A DNA stretch of 64,000 nucleotides, from the NCBI RefSeq assembly GCF_033807715.1, contig NC_084592.1:25636001-25700000 (forward strand). The letters are read 5' to 3'. Numbering within the stretch: the first letter of the stretch is position 1; each line of letters begins with the position of its first letter. Position numbers and translations under genes: made by a program. A model generated the notes under the pieces. That model did no database searches. It was not told where the DNA came from and was given only the letters and a program-made list of their open reading frames with translations. Shown here in pieces: positions 47,001 through 60,779 of this stretch. The stretch is from Cololabis saira. Its lineage: Eukaryota > Chordata > Actinopteri > Beloniformes > Belonidae.

Positions 47001-50000
47001 TACGGATTTAGGTATGATATTGTGCAACTTTCTTCTCAGGATTTCTGTATGTACGAGTCAGAACGGAGCGCATTAATCTTGGAGCTGCTTTGGAGTGTTT
47101 ATGGCTTGAGTGCACGCATTCACCTATATTTTCACCTCGTTCCCCCCATTTTGTAGCCTAGTGAGGTGTTACATTACTCTGATGCTGCCGCACTTTCAAC
47201 ACCATAGATACACATGTTATTCCCACGCGCACGTATTCAAATGCAGCTAAAAGGAAGCACAAAAGAGTTCATTTTAGATACAGAACTTGAGCTGAGTGGA
47301 TGCCCTCCTTCATCTTTGTTCAGTCATGGCAATCCCACAGCACAAACACACAAACCGCAGATCTCTGCACACACATTTAGGAGAGCTTTTGCAGGCAGAA
47401 TGAAAGCAATAATGTGGAGTCAAGAAGTAGGATATTTGCTGAGAGGAAAGGAATAAAGTGGGTGCGTGTGTTTTGGTGTGCACGCTTGTGCCCGCCTGTG
47501 TTCGCATGTCAGTATGGGAGACTTCAGAGCAGCACTTCTCGGCCAGCTGATTCTCTCCCATCTGAGATCCTCAGTGAGGATTATAAAACCAATCAGCAGA
47601 TGGTGATTGCTGCAGCCAGCCCCTGATTGGATCGCAACCCGGCTGCTGCCATCAGATCTGTGAAGAGAGAGAGTGAGAGATGAGAAGACTGAGGGAAAGA
47701 AAGAGATGAAAAAAGAGATACATGGAGACAGCTGTGACAGGGAATTTAGCAGGAGGTGGATGAAAAATAAGAGAGGGTGATACAGAGAGAACATGAGATT
47801 ATAATCTTCACTGTTTCCGCTCAGTTTTCTCTTTCTATTGTGAGAAAAAGAAATGACACCTTCTTTCAATTTTATGGTTTTAATTTACCTGTATAGGCAC
47901 AAATGACACAATTTCAAGTGCACTGATGCCACAGATCATCAGAAATTAGTCCCTGCCTAATATGTGTATTGCATCAGGCTTCAGTACGTCAAAGGTGCTG
48001 CAGCACAAGATCTGCTCCCAATCAACAATGAGGAGCCACTGCAATAATTCACAAAGGGCAGTAAACACAGCTCAGAGGTATTCTCAAAATGGAGAGCCAC
48101 TACACCACTGCCGGATGCATGTGGCAAGGGCCTCAAAAAAGTTTTCGACAAAATAGCTGGAAATTACACAGCACCTGCTGAACTCTCCACCTTCAATTCA
48201 CAAGTCAAACCTTTCAGCACTGAACTCCAGATCAAGGTTGGTCAAGAAATGGCAGGTGATTTTGCAGGCTTTTAAAAGCTTTCCATCTTGCCTATTTCAT
48301 GACAACTACCACTCGGCCTGGCCATAAAATAGAGACAGTGACATGCCTTGATTACAGATATATAGCAGTGACTCTTGATTTGAATTACTCTGAACGTCTA
48401 GTCATGACCAACACTGATGATAGTAAACTAAAATCTTACCGTTCTTTTCATCTCTGCTGCAAAAGCTCAACCCACTTAATAAATTCACTGGTCTAACCAA
48501 ATCCCTGTTTGAAATGATCTTACTCTTTCTGAAAAGCGGTAATTGTACTCTTTCACTGTAACAAATATTCCACCAGTAATTATTCAACACAGAAGCACAA
48601 ATCACCTATGATGCATTTTGACCGTAGCTCGACGTGCACCACCCAGAAATGCAACTACTGTATGTATTGGGCTAATGAAGACTACAGCAAATGTGATTGG
48701 TCTTTCTATTTATTTCCTGCAATTACTTATTTTCTGTTAGTTTCAAGCTGCGTATTAAGTCAGATTTCTGCAACTGGTGTTGTTCCAACTCACATTTATA
48801 TGTTTCCTCTGCTTTGTTACTATGTCTCAGGCACATGAAGGAACTAAACAAAAGGAATATCCCTAGAAAATAACCTATGACATCACTGAGTGTTTGGTGG
48901 TGTAATTTAGAGCATCAGAAACACCAGCAGACTCATAAATGCCAAGTACAACATAGGTCTTGTACATAGGCTACATGGGTAGTTGCTATGCAGAACCATA
49001 AACACAGTTATCAGTAATCACAGGTGCCAGGGCCAAGTGCGTAAAACAATCTGTTTTACAAGTTTTTAGACATCGAAACCTGAAACACTGAAGTCATAAT
49101 GACATAAGAGGCAACTGAAATAAACATAAAATAAAGGCAATTTAACTGGAAATGTATGGTTGGGATTATTCTGATTTAGTTCCCATTCACAAATGCCTCT
49201 AAATACAATCTGCAAAGCTCGTAACTTACCATAAGGCTGAAAAGCAGAGGAATAGTAGAGTATATGAGAGACAGAGGATGTTGAAAAACAAGACCAACAA
49301 CTGGTATATCTGTAAATTTTGAGCAGCTATTCGGTCAGAGGGTTTTTGTAAATTTTGGATTAACAGTTTATAGATGTTTCAGTGCATAACTTTTACAGTG
49401 AAGTGTAATGAGGCTTGGGGGTTTAGGTCCATTACTGTGTGTACGCCTTGTATAGTCGCATACCTGCATGATCTCTGTTTGTAGGACAGCAAGACAGCCA
49501 CGAGAGGGTGAAATTTTACAAAATCTACATAAAATGTAAATTTCAAAAGGAAAACCAGCTGACATTGTCTGTGTCCTCTAACACCATTGGGTGGGAATGG
49601 AAAGAGTGTAGTGATTGAGACTGAAAAAGGAATACTTGAGTGTGAGATTTGATGATTTCATGGACACGTTCTGATTGTTTACTGTACAACTCTACATAGA
49701 TTACTACTATGAAGCTACTTCACTGTGATGCATGTAAATCAGAGTATACAGTCCAGAGTGTACCATTGTTTGTCTGTAACTTACACAACAACCTATTTCT
49801 ATGATGGAGAGTTTGTGAATAGGATTCCTTAGATACCTTGGCCCCTATGAATATATTTATGTGGAAGAAAAACTATTGACAAAAAGTTTTAACAACACAA
49901 TAATGTGCTCAACACCAAGCAATCATAAATCTCAGAAAATAATCTCTTGTCTCCCATATACAGTAGTAACAAGTGATGTTGTCCATGGCTACATAATTGA

Positions 50001-51334
50001 GAGAGAAAGTCTTTGAAAGACAAAACAAGCCAACCAAAACACACAATCATCTATCACTGTTTATTGTCAAGAGGGGGGATGTGCATCCAAGGGATGCGTG
50101 GCCATTCCTTTGATTATCAATAGAATAATTTATGGTTTATGAATGTGAGACATGGCCGGAGGTACAGAACAAACGCTTGGCAGTGGTCACTGGCTCAGTT
50201 TTAAACCAGAGCAGCAAAAGCAGAAGTTGTTGCACATTGCCTTAGGTACATGGGTTGTGCTTTTTCCCACCTCCTACAATGGAATAAGGATGTCATGTAG
50301 TGTCACCAGGAATCTGATGAGAGGGGTGGCATTGTCAGGTCCAAGGTTTGCCTACAGCTCAACAGATGGTGATTTTATCGGGATGTTGTTTAGGGAGCCT
50401 CTTGATGGAACCGAAGCCACTATTGTTCTTTTCCTCTTTCCCTGTCTCTGGCAAAGTCAGCCTCATAAAAAACAGATATGTATGTGCTGAGTTGTAACAG
50501 CACCCTGCCCCAACATTCACTGGAAAGGCAGAAAAAAGATAAAGTATCTAGCTGAAATAGCAAAGTACATTGCATTGGAATATTGTTGATCTTTTACTAA
50601 ATTCTCAGCATAATGATATCTACGGTCATGTGAAAAATAAAATAAACCTTCTGTAAATTTGAAGGTTTTACATAAAAGGACATTGTTAAGAAAATCGTCT
50701 GGTCCTTTCCAGATTTTCAGATTAGTTCTATGAAGCCTCAGATGAACAAAACATGTCACTAATTACATTTTTAAATGAAAAATAACCCAGTTGAGAGATT
50801 TTCTAGTTTGAGTATGTGTTTAGAAAATGAAAGGAAGGAAAAACACCAACAATGAGCTTGGAGTAGCTGACATTGTGGCTTATTAAATGAGTGAAAGGTC
50901 TGAACGTTGTTTCCCCAACCACTGGGGGCATATGTTATTCAACAACAAGAACACTAGAAAACATTCAGGAAAGCACTCCGTCTTTCTAAGGGATACATCT
51001 GAACAGGTTCACTCCAGGGTTAGGCAATGTTGAATTCTCAGAACACTTACAAAAAGAAAAGTAAAAAAAAGAGAGAAACAATCTAAATGACGACATCTCA
51101 TAATGCACACCTCACTGAGCATGTTAGATGTTAAAGTTCAAGATTGTCTAGTTGATAAAAGGATGGAACAAGTGTGGTTTGTTTGGAGAGGTTTGCTAGG
51201 TGAAGGGTTCCTTTCTTTCAGAGGACAAAGAGGACATATTTATGCACAGTACCTTGTTTAGTGAAAACTAAACCCCATATATCAGCTGAGATACTCCGTA
51301 GAAACTTTTAGGCAACGATGTGGGAGAGTAATTA

Positions 51335-51425
51335 TATGGGCTGGTTTTGCAGCTGTGTTACCAGGGCACCTTGTAGTCACTGGGTCAACTATGAATGTCT
51401 TTGTATACCAAACCAAAGTAGTAGC
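51335..51425 (+). pseudogene. Tc1-type (family B) short fragment
   Basis: GGGCTGGTTTTGCAGCTGTG, CCAGGGCACCTTGTAGTCAC, GGGTCAACTATGAATG and CTTTGTATACCAAA follow the family B transposase wording. Only about 90 bp are recognisable. Confidence 0.65.
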
Positions 51426-51902
51426 TGCCACAATGATGTAAGAAATGGATAGTGTTATGAAGATAAGAAAACTTTAGGTTAATTCCACTGAAGCTGGTTC
51501 TACAAGCCACTTTTTTTATTTTATTTTTTCGTTTATTTCGGCATGTTTATATAGACACATTTCATCTCCAGAACATTAAACATTGCATACTCAGCACATG
51601 ACGAAAAGGGTACGGGAGAAGCTGACGCTTATCAAAGTCCCGCCCCGTTCTATGTAAGATTCATGATCACATCAACAACAGAATTCAGTAAGATACATAG
51701 TTTACCACATAGCAATTTGTCTAATTTCATCCTTCACAGTCCAGATAGCATGTATGTTTGTACACGTGTCCAGTCCACTCATCCTGATCACCGTTCCTGT
51801 GATTTACTACTGTGTCCACTGTTCAGTTATTTTAATGTCCAAGCCTCTTTTTGCATGCAATCCACTTTGCAATGGAGGTGCGTGTGTCAATGCAGATTTT
51901 GA

Positions 51903-52502
51903 TTAGTCGCCGTCCTCTGGCTCTCTAGCCGCCTTTGCCCCCTCCGCTCGTACTGACTTCATCTCCTCCCGAGCTTTGGACACCTCCGACCATACACTGG
52001 TCAGTCTCTCCTGGATGTCAGCGAGGCCAGAGAGCAGCTTTGCCTGATCAGCTCTCACTTTTCTCAACTTTTGTAGCATCCAGACCCCGCCAAGCCCTAG
52101 GATCACTAGGCCCACCGTCATGCCCGTGAATATATAGACGTCTTCCACGTCTTCTATATCCAACACCCCAAGACACACTACTTTCCACTTATTCCAGCTG
52201 TCCATGGTGTATCCCGCCAAGAATGTCCCATCTGGACAGGCCGGTTCCCTTGTCCCAGCACGCCGTGTAGAAAAAATCTTGTCAATAGCATTTACTGACC
52301 AGTTCAGAATCTCCATTCTTGATTTTATGTTCTGCTTGATCGTGATATCTGCTGTGCTGTGATAGAGCTCAATGTCACACACACACATTTTATAGTGACT
52401 TTGTTTAGTCTCCATGTTTTGTTTCCATGCTAGGTGCTCCCGTGCTGAATTTCCCACATTGCCATTGTTTTGTACACATAGCCAGACATTGCCTTCGTGT
52501 AC
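51903..52502 (-). CDS. Unexplained 199-codon open frame with one membrane segment and a coiled coil, in frame after LINE reverse transcriptase
   Basis: The frame is open from just after a TAG (52503-52505) to TAA at 51903. The first Met (52457) gives 184 residues. Counting from that Met: cysteines at 25, 27, 74 and 95; a hydrophobic stretch VYIFTGMTVGLVILGLGGVW at 107-126 fits a single transmembrane helix. Then basic residues and a heptad-like, charged segment (129-178: LQKLRKVRADQ, LLSGLADIQERL, VSKAREEM) fit a coiled coil, ending EDGD. The in-frame lead-in before the Met reads VHEGNVWLCVQNNGNV. I do not recognise the family. There is no visible signal peptide, furin-like site or catalytic motif. 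It follows the reverse-transcriptase frame directly in phase, so it may be an extra domain of the LINE, a captured host sequence, or a retrocopied transcript. Whether it is translated is unknown. Confidence 0.45.
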   Translation of the reverse strand, partial: VHEGNVWLCVQNNGNVGNSAREHLAWKQNMETKQSHYKMCVCDIELYHSTADITIKQNIKSRMEILNWSVNAIDKIFSTRRAGTREPACPDGTFLAGYTMDSWNKWKVVCLGVLDIEDVEDVYIFTGMTVGLVILGLGGVWMLQKLRKVRADQAKLLSGLADIQERLTSVWSEVSKAREEMKSVRAEGAKAAREPEDGD

Positions 52503-53335
52503 CTAGGTTTGATAATCCTTCAATAACAGTTTCTTTATCCCATGTTTGAAAACAGTTACATTTCTTGCTAACTTTAATTAATTGTTTAGGCTATTCCACA
52601 TTTTCACACCAGCTACTGACAAACTATGGCTTCCCATCGTTGTCCTTATCTTTTTCTGTTGAAACTGCAGCAAGCTGCGCATGCTGTGAGGACCTTGACT
52701 AAGAGTGAACAATTTCTGAACATTTACTGGCAATGCCGCCTGTGTTGCTTTGTAAATTGTTTGTAGCATCTGAAAATGAAGTATCTCTCTCAGTTTTAGA
52801 TATTTCGCCTTTATGAACAGTTCGTTCGTATGTGCCCTGGCTGGGACAGAATGAATGATGCGAAGCGCTTTTTTTTGCAATTTAAATATTGGTTCTGTAA
52901 TGCCCTTGTAAGTGAAACCCCAATTTTCTACACAGTACCTCATATGTGGGACTATTAGTGCCGAATATATGGTCTTAAGCGAGTTTAAATTGAGAGATTT
53001 CTGCAATTTTGTAGTCATATTTATATCACCACTTTTATACAATGGTAATACCTTTGCTATTTTCATCTTGTCTGGAAATACACCGGTTTTGAAGGATAAG
53101 TTACATATGTGCGTGAGTGGTGTTATAATTCCTTTTTGTACCGCCTTCAACAGTCTCATGTCAATTTCGTCTACATCTACTGAAGATTTACATTTGCACT
53201 GTGTGAGGGCATTTACAACTTCTGCTTCAGTGACTGGTTCAAGTAACAGACATGAATTTTTAGTGATTGTATTCTTATCAGAGTCAAAATGGTCCCAGCG
53301 CAATGGTGATTCAGGGATGTCACTTAATCATAGTG
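52503..53335 (-). pseudogene. LINE reverse-transcriptase fragment with internal deletion
   Basis: The minus-strand open stretch 53303-52578 reads EAEVVNALTQCKCKSSVDVD, continuing with IDMRLLKAV and FPDKMKIAKVLPLYKSGD. This is the fingers region just before the NYRPISLL block of jockey/L2-like elements. It then jumps to SLKTIYSALIVPHMRYCVENWG, KLQKKALRIIHSV and GVKMWNSLNN from the C-terminal third. The palm with the YxDD motif is missing, so the copy is catalytically dead. TAA at 52578 replaces a sense codon. Downstream in phase LARNVTVFKHGIKKLLLKDY completes the usual C-terminus to TAG 52503. Confidence 0.85.
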
Positions 53336-54132
53336 TGCTCTATTTCTCCCCTCACTTCTTCATTTTAGTCTAGTTTTTGTTAAATAAGTAATGATATCAT
53401 ACTTTGTTATTGTTCTGACATTTTATATGTCTGATATAAAGACAGTGTATGATCAGATGATTTTAAACCCTTGAATTAGTAGAGCACGTTGTTGTTTTGG
53501 TGATTGATGGTTAAAGTGGAAAAGAAGCAGGGCTGATAATCAGTGCTCTAGTTTTTCTTCACCTGCCTTTGGTAAATTATTGTAGTGTTTGCTGTCCATC
53601 CAACTGTGCTATTATGGCTCATTTACATTTGTAGACCAGCAGTGGCACCATGGACCAGTAATTGTAAATATAGACTGGAATTTAGATGCTGATGTTTAAT
53701 CTAAAAGACAGGCCATGCTCCATGAGAGCATAACAAATCATATGAGCTTGGTCATACCAAACGATCCAGCACAGTGGGGTTTTTTTTCCACAATTTTTTA
53801 TCTGACTGCTTTTTTGTCATGTAGACCCCATGCACCACATCCTTGCACACTAGTGGACGGAAAAGATATAACATCCTTTGATTGAGTTTATCAAACTACA
53901 AAGAAACCGTAAAGCCATGATGCTTCCCTTTTATCTATGCTAAACAAAAGCGTGTCTTTCATATGGCAGCATTCTGGAATACTGGCTTTGATTTAAAACA
54001 TAATTCCAGAATCTTACCTTTGATCTTGTTACAAAGGATACAGAGAACAACATTTGAACAGAACAGGAGAACCACTTACCAAAGTGATGTCAAGCTCCAC
54101 ACTGCCCAGATAGCGGACACATTTGGGCCTAA

Positions 54133-54286
<154 letters not shown>

Positions 54287-57109
54287 ATAAATCTATGTCT
54301 GCAGTTGCTGTGTTAGCAGGTGTTTTCTCACAATGTTTGTTGGCAAATTTACCCTGCTTCCCCTTTGGCTTCATGTGACCTGGGCATCTGTTGCCCTCTG
54401 CCCACTTTTCTGCCCTTTATTGGCCTCTTATCTCAACATCCATGACCTGCGGCTACCACACACACATACTCACAATTACACATGCATAGGACATGTGTCG
54501 GAAACAACAGATGCTGAGTCAAAAAAATGAGAATACAAGAGGTTATGTTTATGATTTACACACACACACCATAAATGCCAGATGTCTAAAGTGTGGCCCA
54601 TCTTGATTACTTATTCAAATAGAAAGGGCTGAGGGGCAAGGTGTTAGGATAGGCAGTCAATCAGAAAATCAACAAGCATTTGTATTGGACAAACTTCTGT
54701 GGAGGTCTTCAAAATGCACAGAGCAGGTTAGAAGGGGCAAATAGTCACAGCTGTGCTCGGTAGGGGGATCTGTACCAAGTATGGCCTTGTATCTGTTTAT
54801 CTGTATTCAGGTTACAGCATACAAATACTCACCTGCTTAATATGGGTAACGTGAGATTGGAGGGCTAAGGACAAAGTCAAACAGTTAACTCCAACTTTAG
54901 GGGCATACATAAAAGATAAGGGTGGATGTCTTTTAACATCATCATGAATTTGCAAGAATTTTACATCCATTTGTGCAATTTAAAGTAACTTTCCAGCTCA
55001 TTGTATAGCATACAGTTGCATTCCAGGTCTTTCATTGGACCAGCACTGACATGGTCAGAGATGATGATATCAGTTGTATAAAAAACTGGTCATGCACCGG
55101 CACACAGTGGTTGAAATAAATTTGAAGAGGTAATTATATTCAATGTAAAGTCAGGGCATTTTCAGAGGCTCTACTTCATGAAAAATAATTTCTGAATCCC
55201 TAAAACAATATGTGTCAGTAGCCACTCACAAACAGCCCATTTAGGACAGGAATTGTGCACCGATAATTCACCTTGTTTTTTACATGAATAACACCAAGGC
55301 AGAATGGCCAGGCCTTTTCACTATTCCTGTGTTCTGCTTTGGGAGGTAGAGACCAAACAAAGGGGAGATGAGCACTCTGTACAAAGGCTGGTTGGAACAC
55401 ACCACCTGTACTTACCGACGACTCTCCTCTGACTCACATGATTCCTCGAAGCTGGCATGCTGTGTGTAGTCGCACACCAATGAGGCGCTGATCTGCCTCT
55501 ATTCAGTCTGCAATTTCCAAAGGGGAACAGTAACAGCTTAACAAGGATGGCTTTTTCGTTCCAATATGACTCAGCCACTGAATGAAAAGGGCGAGTGAAT
55601 AGTTGGGCTCATCCTGAGAGTAGAGATAGAACTGCAAACCCTGTACAGGTTGGTCGTACGATCTGAGCAAAGGCGACTATACTGTTTGAAGGCAATACAT
55701 ATATATTGATACTGATATACAGTAGAGACGGTATAAATGTATGTATATATGGAGCTTTGAGTCTTTAAAGCCAATGTAGAAGGACAAAATCAGCAAAGGT
55801 ACTTCAGATATCATCTGTGACTTTGACTGCCTTTTGTAGTTTTACCCTCCAACATAAGCTTCAAAGACTCTGCTCCATATGAAACCATTACCTTAAAAAA
55901 ATGAGGCCACTTCAGATGGTATCACAAGTGATACCAATTCAGATAACAAGCATTTAACAGAAGGCAGTGTAGTGGTGATAATCATTGTGCTGTTGCTACA
56001 ATGGCTCAATGGCCTTTCTGCTTCTTTTGTTGGAAGACAAATAAGTCTGGAGTGAAATTCAAAAGTGGTGGATAGGACTTACAGCATGTATTCCAAAACT
56101 GGATCATGGTTTAGGTCTTGGAGAGACTTTCATGTCTCTACGTTTTGAGGGACACCACTGAGGTCACTACATGTACAGTGTTGTGTGGATTTGTCTGAGC
56201 CCTCCGGACATACATACAGTACAGGAAGTCCTCTATTCACCAGTCAGGGTTAAGAATGGCTGTTTCCAAATGTCCCTATTCAGCACTGTTCATAGCAGGT
56301 GGGGAATTTGAAGGAATAGAGATTAGCTCTTTCTGCTTCCCAAGATGATTTATGCCTAGACTTTTATCAAGACACTTTTCCCTTCCCACAAAGATCATTT
56401 CCCCTGACTTCACCTCAAAACGGGAACTATTTTAAGCGTTGGCTCATTAATACAGAGTGATTGGATTCATTGTTCTGGATTCCTGATGGATGTTCTCTGA
56501 AGTTTTCTCTCTCTCAACTCACACCTCAAAGCCCTCTTCAATCTTTGGGCTGTATTTCCTCCCAAGAATACAGCCCCATTGTCATCTGAAAGTTAGATAA
56601 ATCAGTTGCCAATGCCTTTTGTTGGTTCAGCTCATTTAATCGAAAGTGCATTAGCCACACTTCTTCAAACCAGTCATAATGACAGCAGTTTGAACTTAAA
56701 TCTCCACAGATGTGTATGCATTGTAACAACCACTGAAGACACTTTCAGCTTAAGGTCTTATACTTTCCAATCCAATTAGATGCCTTCACAGTAGAACATC
56801 AAATTCTCTTCAGCACTGAAGCCTACCTTGCCTGTTAGTTTTGGTTGTGACATTAGCCTATTGGAATGCTGTCTTGCTTTTTCATTGTGTCTGTCTCCCA
56901 TTTGGTGATAGTGAATAGCTAATTCATTCTCCATTTGTTTCCACAATGTATGGCACCCAACACGCTGAAGGGGATTTATTAAATTTTTTTATTTATAAAT
57001 AATAAATTATTTGTCTTCATTTTATTTATTAAATTAAATTGGTATCAGATAGCAGGATCTTTGCATCCATGGTTAAGAACTGGCTGAAAACACAACAGGA
57101 TTGTACCCA

Positions 57110-57428
57110 CTTTTGAAATGTTGTTACTGTGTGTGTGTTGTGATGCGTGTCTAGAGGGAGTGAATGAGTGAGGGAGTTTGTGTATGATGTGTGGAGATTG
57201 TGGGATTATGTGACTGTTTATTTTGTGATTGTTTTTAAATAGATGTAATTGTATACTTTGTATTATAGGTCCTAGATATTGTTGTATTGTATTTTATTGT
57301 TAGAAAAGCCCAACTAGGGACAGCTATAAACTCTGTGTGCAGAACATCAGTTGCTGTCATTGTACTGAAACTATGTTTAAACTGCATTGTCCCTATCAAC
57401 TAAACCAATAAATAAATAAATAAAAAAA
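57110..57428 (+). repeat. LINE 3' UTR end
   Basis: GAAAAGCCCAACTAGGGACA, ATTGTCCCTATCAACTAAAC and the terminal (AATA)n run (57408-57428) match the 3' end form of fish LINEs ending in AATAAATAAATAAA. The coding part is absent (5' truncation), and the left edge is approximate. Confidence 0.55.
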
Positions 57429-58139
57429 TATGCAAAATCAACACAAACTTCAACACAGCATTTTCCTTTACTCCAAAGGAAAGCAGGAAACTGTGACCTT
57501 TGATACATTTAATGGATTTGCGAGTGACCACTCAAAACAGAGATTGCATTAGTCTACGATATAGTCCAGCGGTCCTTGGCGACCTGTTCACACAGCTGTG
57601 TGTCAGAGTTGTGAATTTTATTCCAGGATGGTTGACTTTGACAGCAGGCTTACATATAGAAGGCCCTGCTTAAAAATCGCTCCAAAGGAAAGCGTGTTCC
57701 ACTGCAATAAGTCTGCCATGGGTGCTACAGCAGGGTCTGCTGCTATTTATACTCCAACTCAGCAGCAGTGGCACTTCACTGCTCTCTCTGTGTTCTCACA
57801 CTGAGATGGGAACTGAAATTTGAAATGGAAAGTGTGAATTCTATACTGTCATTTGGTGATAACTATATTTATCTGTAACAAGTCAAAGCTGCTTTTTGTC
57901 CCATATTTGATTCGTGTGTGAAGAACTTCCTGAGACAGCCATGAAATGTTAAGATAAGATTTATTTTTCTTGAATCCTCTCTTTAGATTTATTATTATCA
58001 TCATCACCATCAATGATAAAAACCATCCACAATTTTATCAATGAGTGATCCGATAAGCTCAATCAAGGATGTGAAGATGCTAAGGACAAGTCCCTACAGC
58101 ATCCAGCAACTACTTAATTATCCTTTGAATAAATTGATG

Positions 58140-58345
58140 TAACATGGTCATGTCAAGGTGCACAAAGGGCTAAAATCCAAGCGCCTTTGTACGAGTCGCA
58201 CTTTCAAAATAGTTAATGCTAATGTGATTGGCTTCACCTTTTCATGCATTCGGGCTTCGGTTGTAATTAGTGGATCAAGAATGGTGCATAAATCTGTCTG
58301 TGTTCACGGAGGTGAAGTTAATTTAGTTTCGTTATTTCAGTCATC
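58140..58345. other. Possible conserved non-coding element
   Basis: Unique, balanced composition with TAGTTAATGCTAATGTGATT, TTGTAATTAGTGGATC and GTTAATTTAGTTTCG, i.e. several homeodomain-type TAAT cores. No transposon signatures. Inferred only. Confidence 0.3.
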
Positions 58346-60779
58346 ATAAGTTATCTGTACAGACATGCCAATAATAATGAAAGCTAACAAAAACAAAAAA
58401 AAGGTTTAAATGTCTAAAATTCTTAGTTATCTAGGTTAAATAAGCTTTAAACATTAAATTAGCACAAAATAACCAAAACCTGAATCAAAGGTTTCCAAAA
58501 CATTAATTTAAATGCTTTTAAGAAAAGGAAGGTGGACAATTGGAGCTCTTTTGATAATAGTTTGTTTGATAAAAATAGTTCCTTATGACAAACAGCAATA
58601 GATAACTCAGTTGTTCTTCTTTACATTTTTAATGCAAATTATGTAACAAATATGTCTGACAGCAGTGGTGGGCTGTCAGGGCCAGAAAGGCCTTCTCTGC
58701 TGGCCTAACATAACCAGAAATCATGATCATAATTATGATAAAGGTTAATTTCATTTTTTATTTACTTTCCCTAAATATCTAAAAGTATTTATAATCACTT
58801 CATGTTATATTATGCTCCTTCCAGTCCTCTTGTTTTTAGGTTAGAGTTTTTATCCAATCATAATTCAGCTATCTTATGTTGGCTGTATGAAATCTGCCCG
58901 GGCCTTCACAATCAACAGTTCACTTACAGTCTGTGCACTGTAAGTGAACGGGCAAATACAGTTGACAGACAGTTGCGATAGCCAATCAGATCATGAGTTG
59001 TGTCTGTAAAGCCCTGTAGCTATTCTCACATTGAACATGACATTTACTGTGATTGGATATCGATACTTGCTAGTTTGAGCCACGGCACTGCGATTCAGAT
59101 AAATAGATTTTTCGGGAACATGGTCTTTTTGGTGACTGCAAACATTTTATTTATTTTTTTCACGTTTAATATGTTTTTATAATTTATTTAGTTCATAGCA
59201 AATTCATAATAACAAACTAAAATGACAAATATACTGAAAATGGACCAAAAGAATCTTGCCCTTCTGCAATATATGTAAATAATCTGGCGCATTGGCGCAG
59301 CTGTGTTGTTGTACTCAAAGCAACAGGTCACAGAAAGCCGTGATACGTGACGTTTTGACATGAAAACGTTTTTTCACAAAGAGACTTGTTTATTGTGTCG
59401 CTGTCGCCAAAGCAAGGCCGTCTTGTTAGTGTCTTTCTGATATTAAACTGCGATTTTGCAATTTGTTGTACAATCGTGTTAAAGCTTGCTTATTCTTTGT
59501 GGACCCATTTAATACAATTTTTTGGAAATATTTTTAAACACGCTTTTATTTTTAAGTTTTGACAGTAGCATACCAGATATGTTTTAATTGCTGATGCGGG
59601 TTTGTTGATTTTTAAAATGCGCCGGATAATAGCCCATTTTGTACACAACTGAGGTGAGGCAATGCCTAGTAGTACTTAAGTGTGTTTCTAACAACTCTCC
59701 AGTCCTGGTGTTATAAATGCTGGCATAATGAAAGGTATTTATTTACTAAGTTGGACACTACTGAAGGCCTAAGTGTGAAATGCACTGCCTGCCACTGTCT
59801 GACAGACAGAGGCATTTGCAGCTTTTTGGGTTTCCTTGATAATATTCTGTTTATCTTATAAGTGCAGTGTGATGAGGGTTGTAAAAAATCTTTTAAGGTG
59901 TGATGATACATAAATCGGTTCCACTTTAAGAAGAAAACAGGCTAGATTTGTTAATTTAAAGCTCAGTTGAGCAAGCAAATTAAATCTAGTTAGCTGAAGC
60001 CACCTGAACTAGTCCATGAGGACCAAAGTTTTAAAAAATCATTCATTCTGACTTTGTAGTTAAGTATGCTTATAACACAGATAGCATGTCATTGATGGAT
60101 AATGTATGTGCTTTATAGTCATGTATTTAAATTTTACTTCTTAGTTGGCTAGAATTAAAGACATTTCATCTTATTTTTCTCCAGATATTGACAATTGGCT
60201 GAGCTTGTAGCAGAGAGCCTTCTGGTGACGATGGAGACATCTAGAAACAGTCCGGACAATTGGTGTTTTCTATATTGTTGCTCTGGATACGTTTTATGTT
60301 TCTGTGTGTTCTTTTACTTGGTGTTAAAAGTTGAAAAAGTTTGAAACTCCATTACATAAACCTATGAATTAATATATTGTATATAGAGGGAATGAAAACA
60401 AATTTTTATTTAAATGCACGGAAGGAATATTGTATCAAAAAGTAATTTATAATGTAAAATGGAGGCTGGTTAAGTTCCTGCTAATGTTGAAAGCAAATCC
60501 GCACCCTTGAGCTCAGTCTTACGAGCTTGTAAAGACGTGGGCAGATAACCTGAACAAAATATTATATTACAAAGGATAATTTATGATAAAACAAATGTGC
60601 AAGCTGTGGAGAAATGCATGTGCATTTATTCAAAACAACAGAAAATGGTGGTTTTAACGGCATTATACTGTAAAAAGATGCACGTTCTGACGTACATATG
60701 TCCTTGTCACTTTCCGGTACTGAATGCTTAGTTTCAACCATAATGAAGCTTTTAAGTAGAAGTGTGAGAAATGGAGAGG

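Larger units (their letters stand above)
51512..53335 (-). mobile_element. Non-LTR retrotransposon (LINE) copy with unusual 3' coding region
   Basis: On the minus strand from about 53330: reverse-transcriptase fragment, its stop region (52503-52580), a 199-codon open frame, then a 3' UTR and an A-rich tail containing AAATAAACGAAAAAATAAAA (51512-51540). It is 5'-truncated, and the reverse transcriptase has an internal deletion. I found no clear target duplication. Confidence 0.75.
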
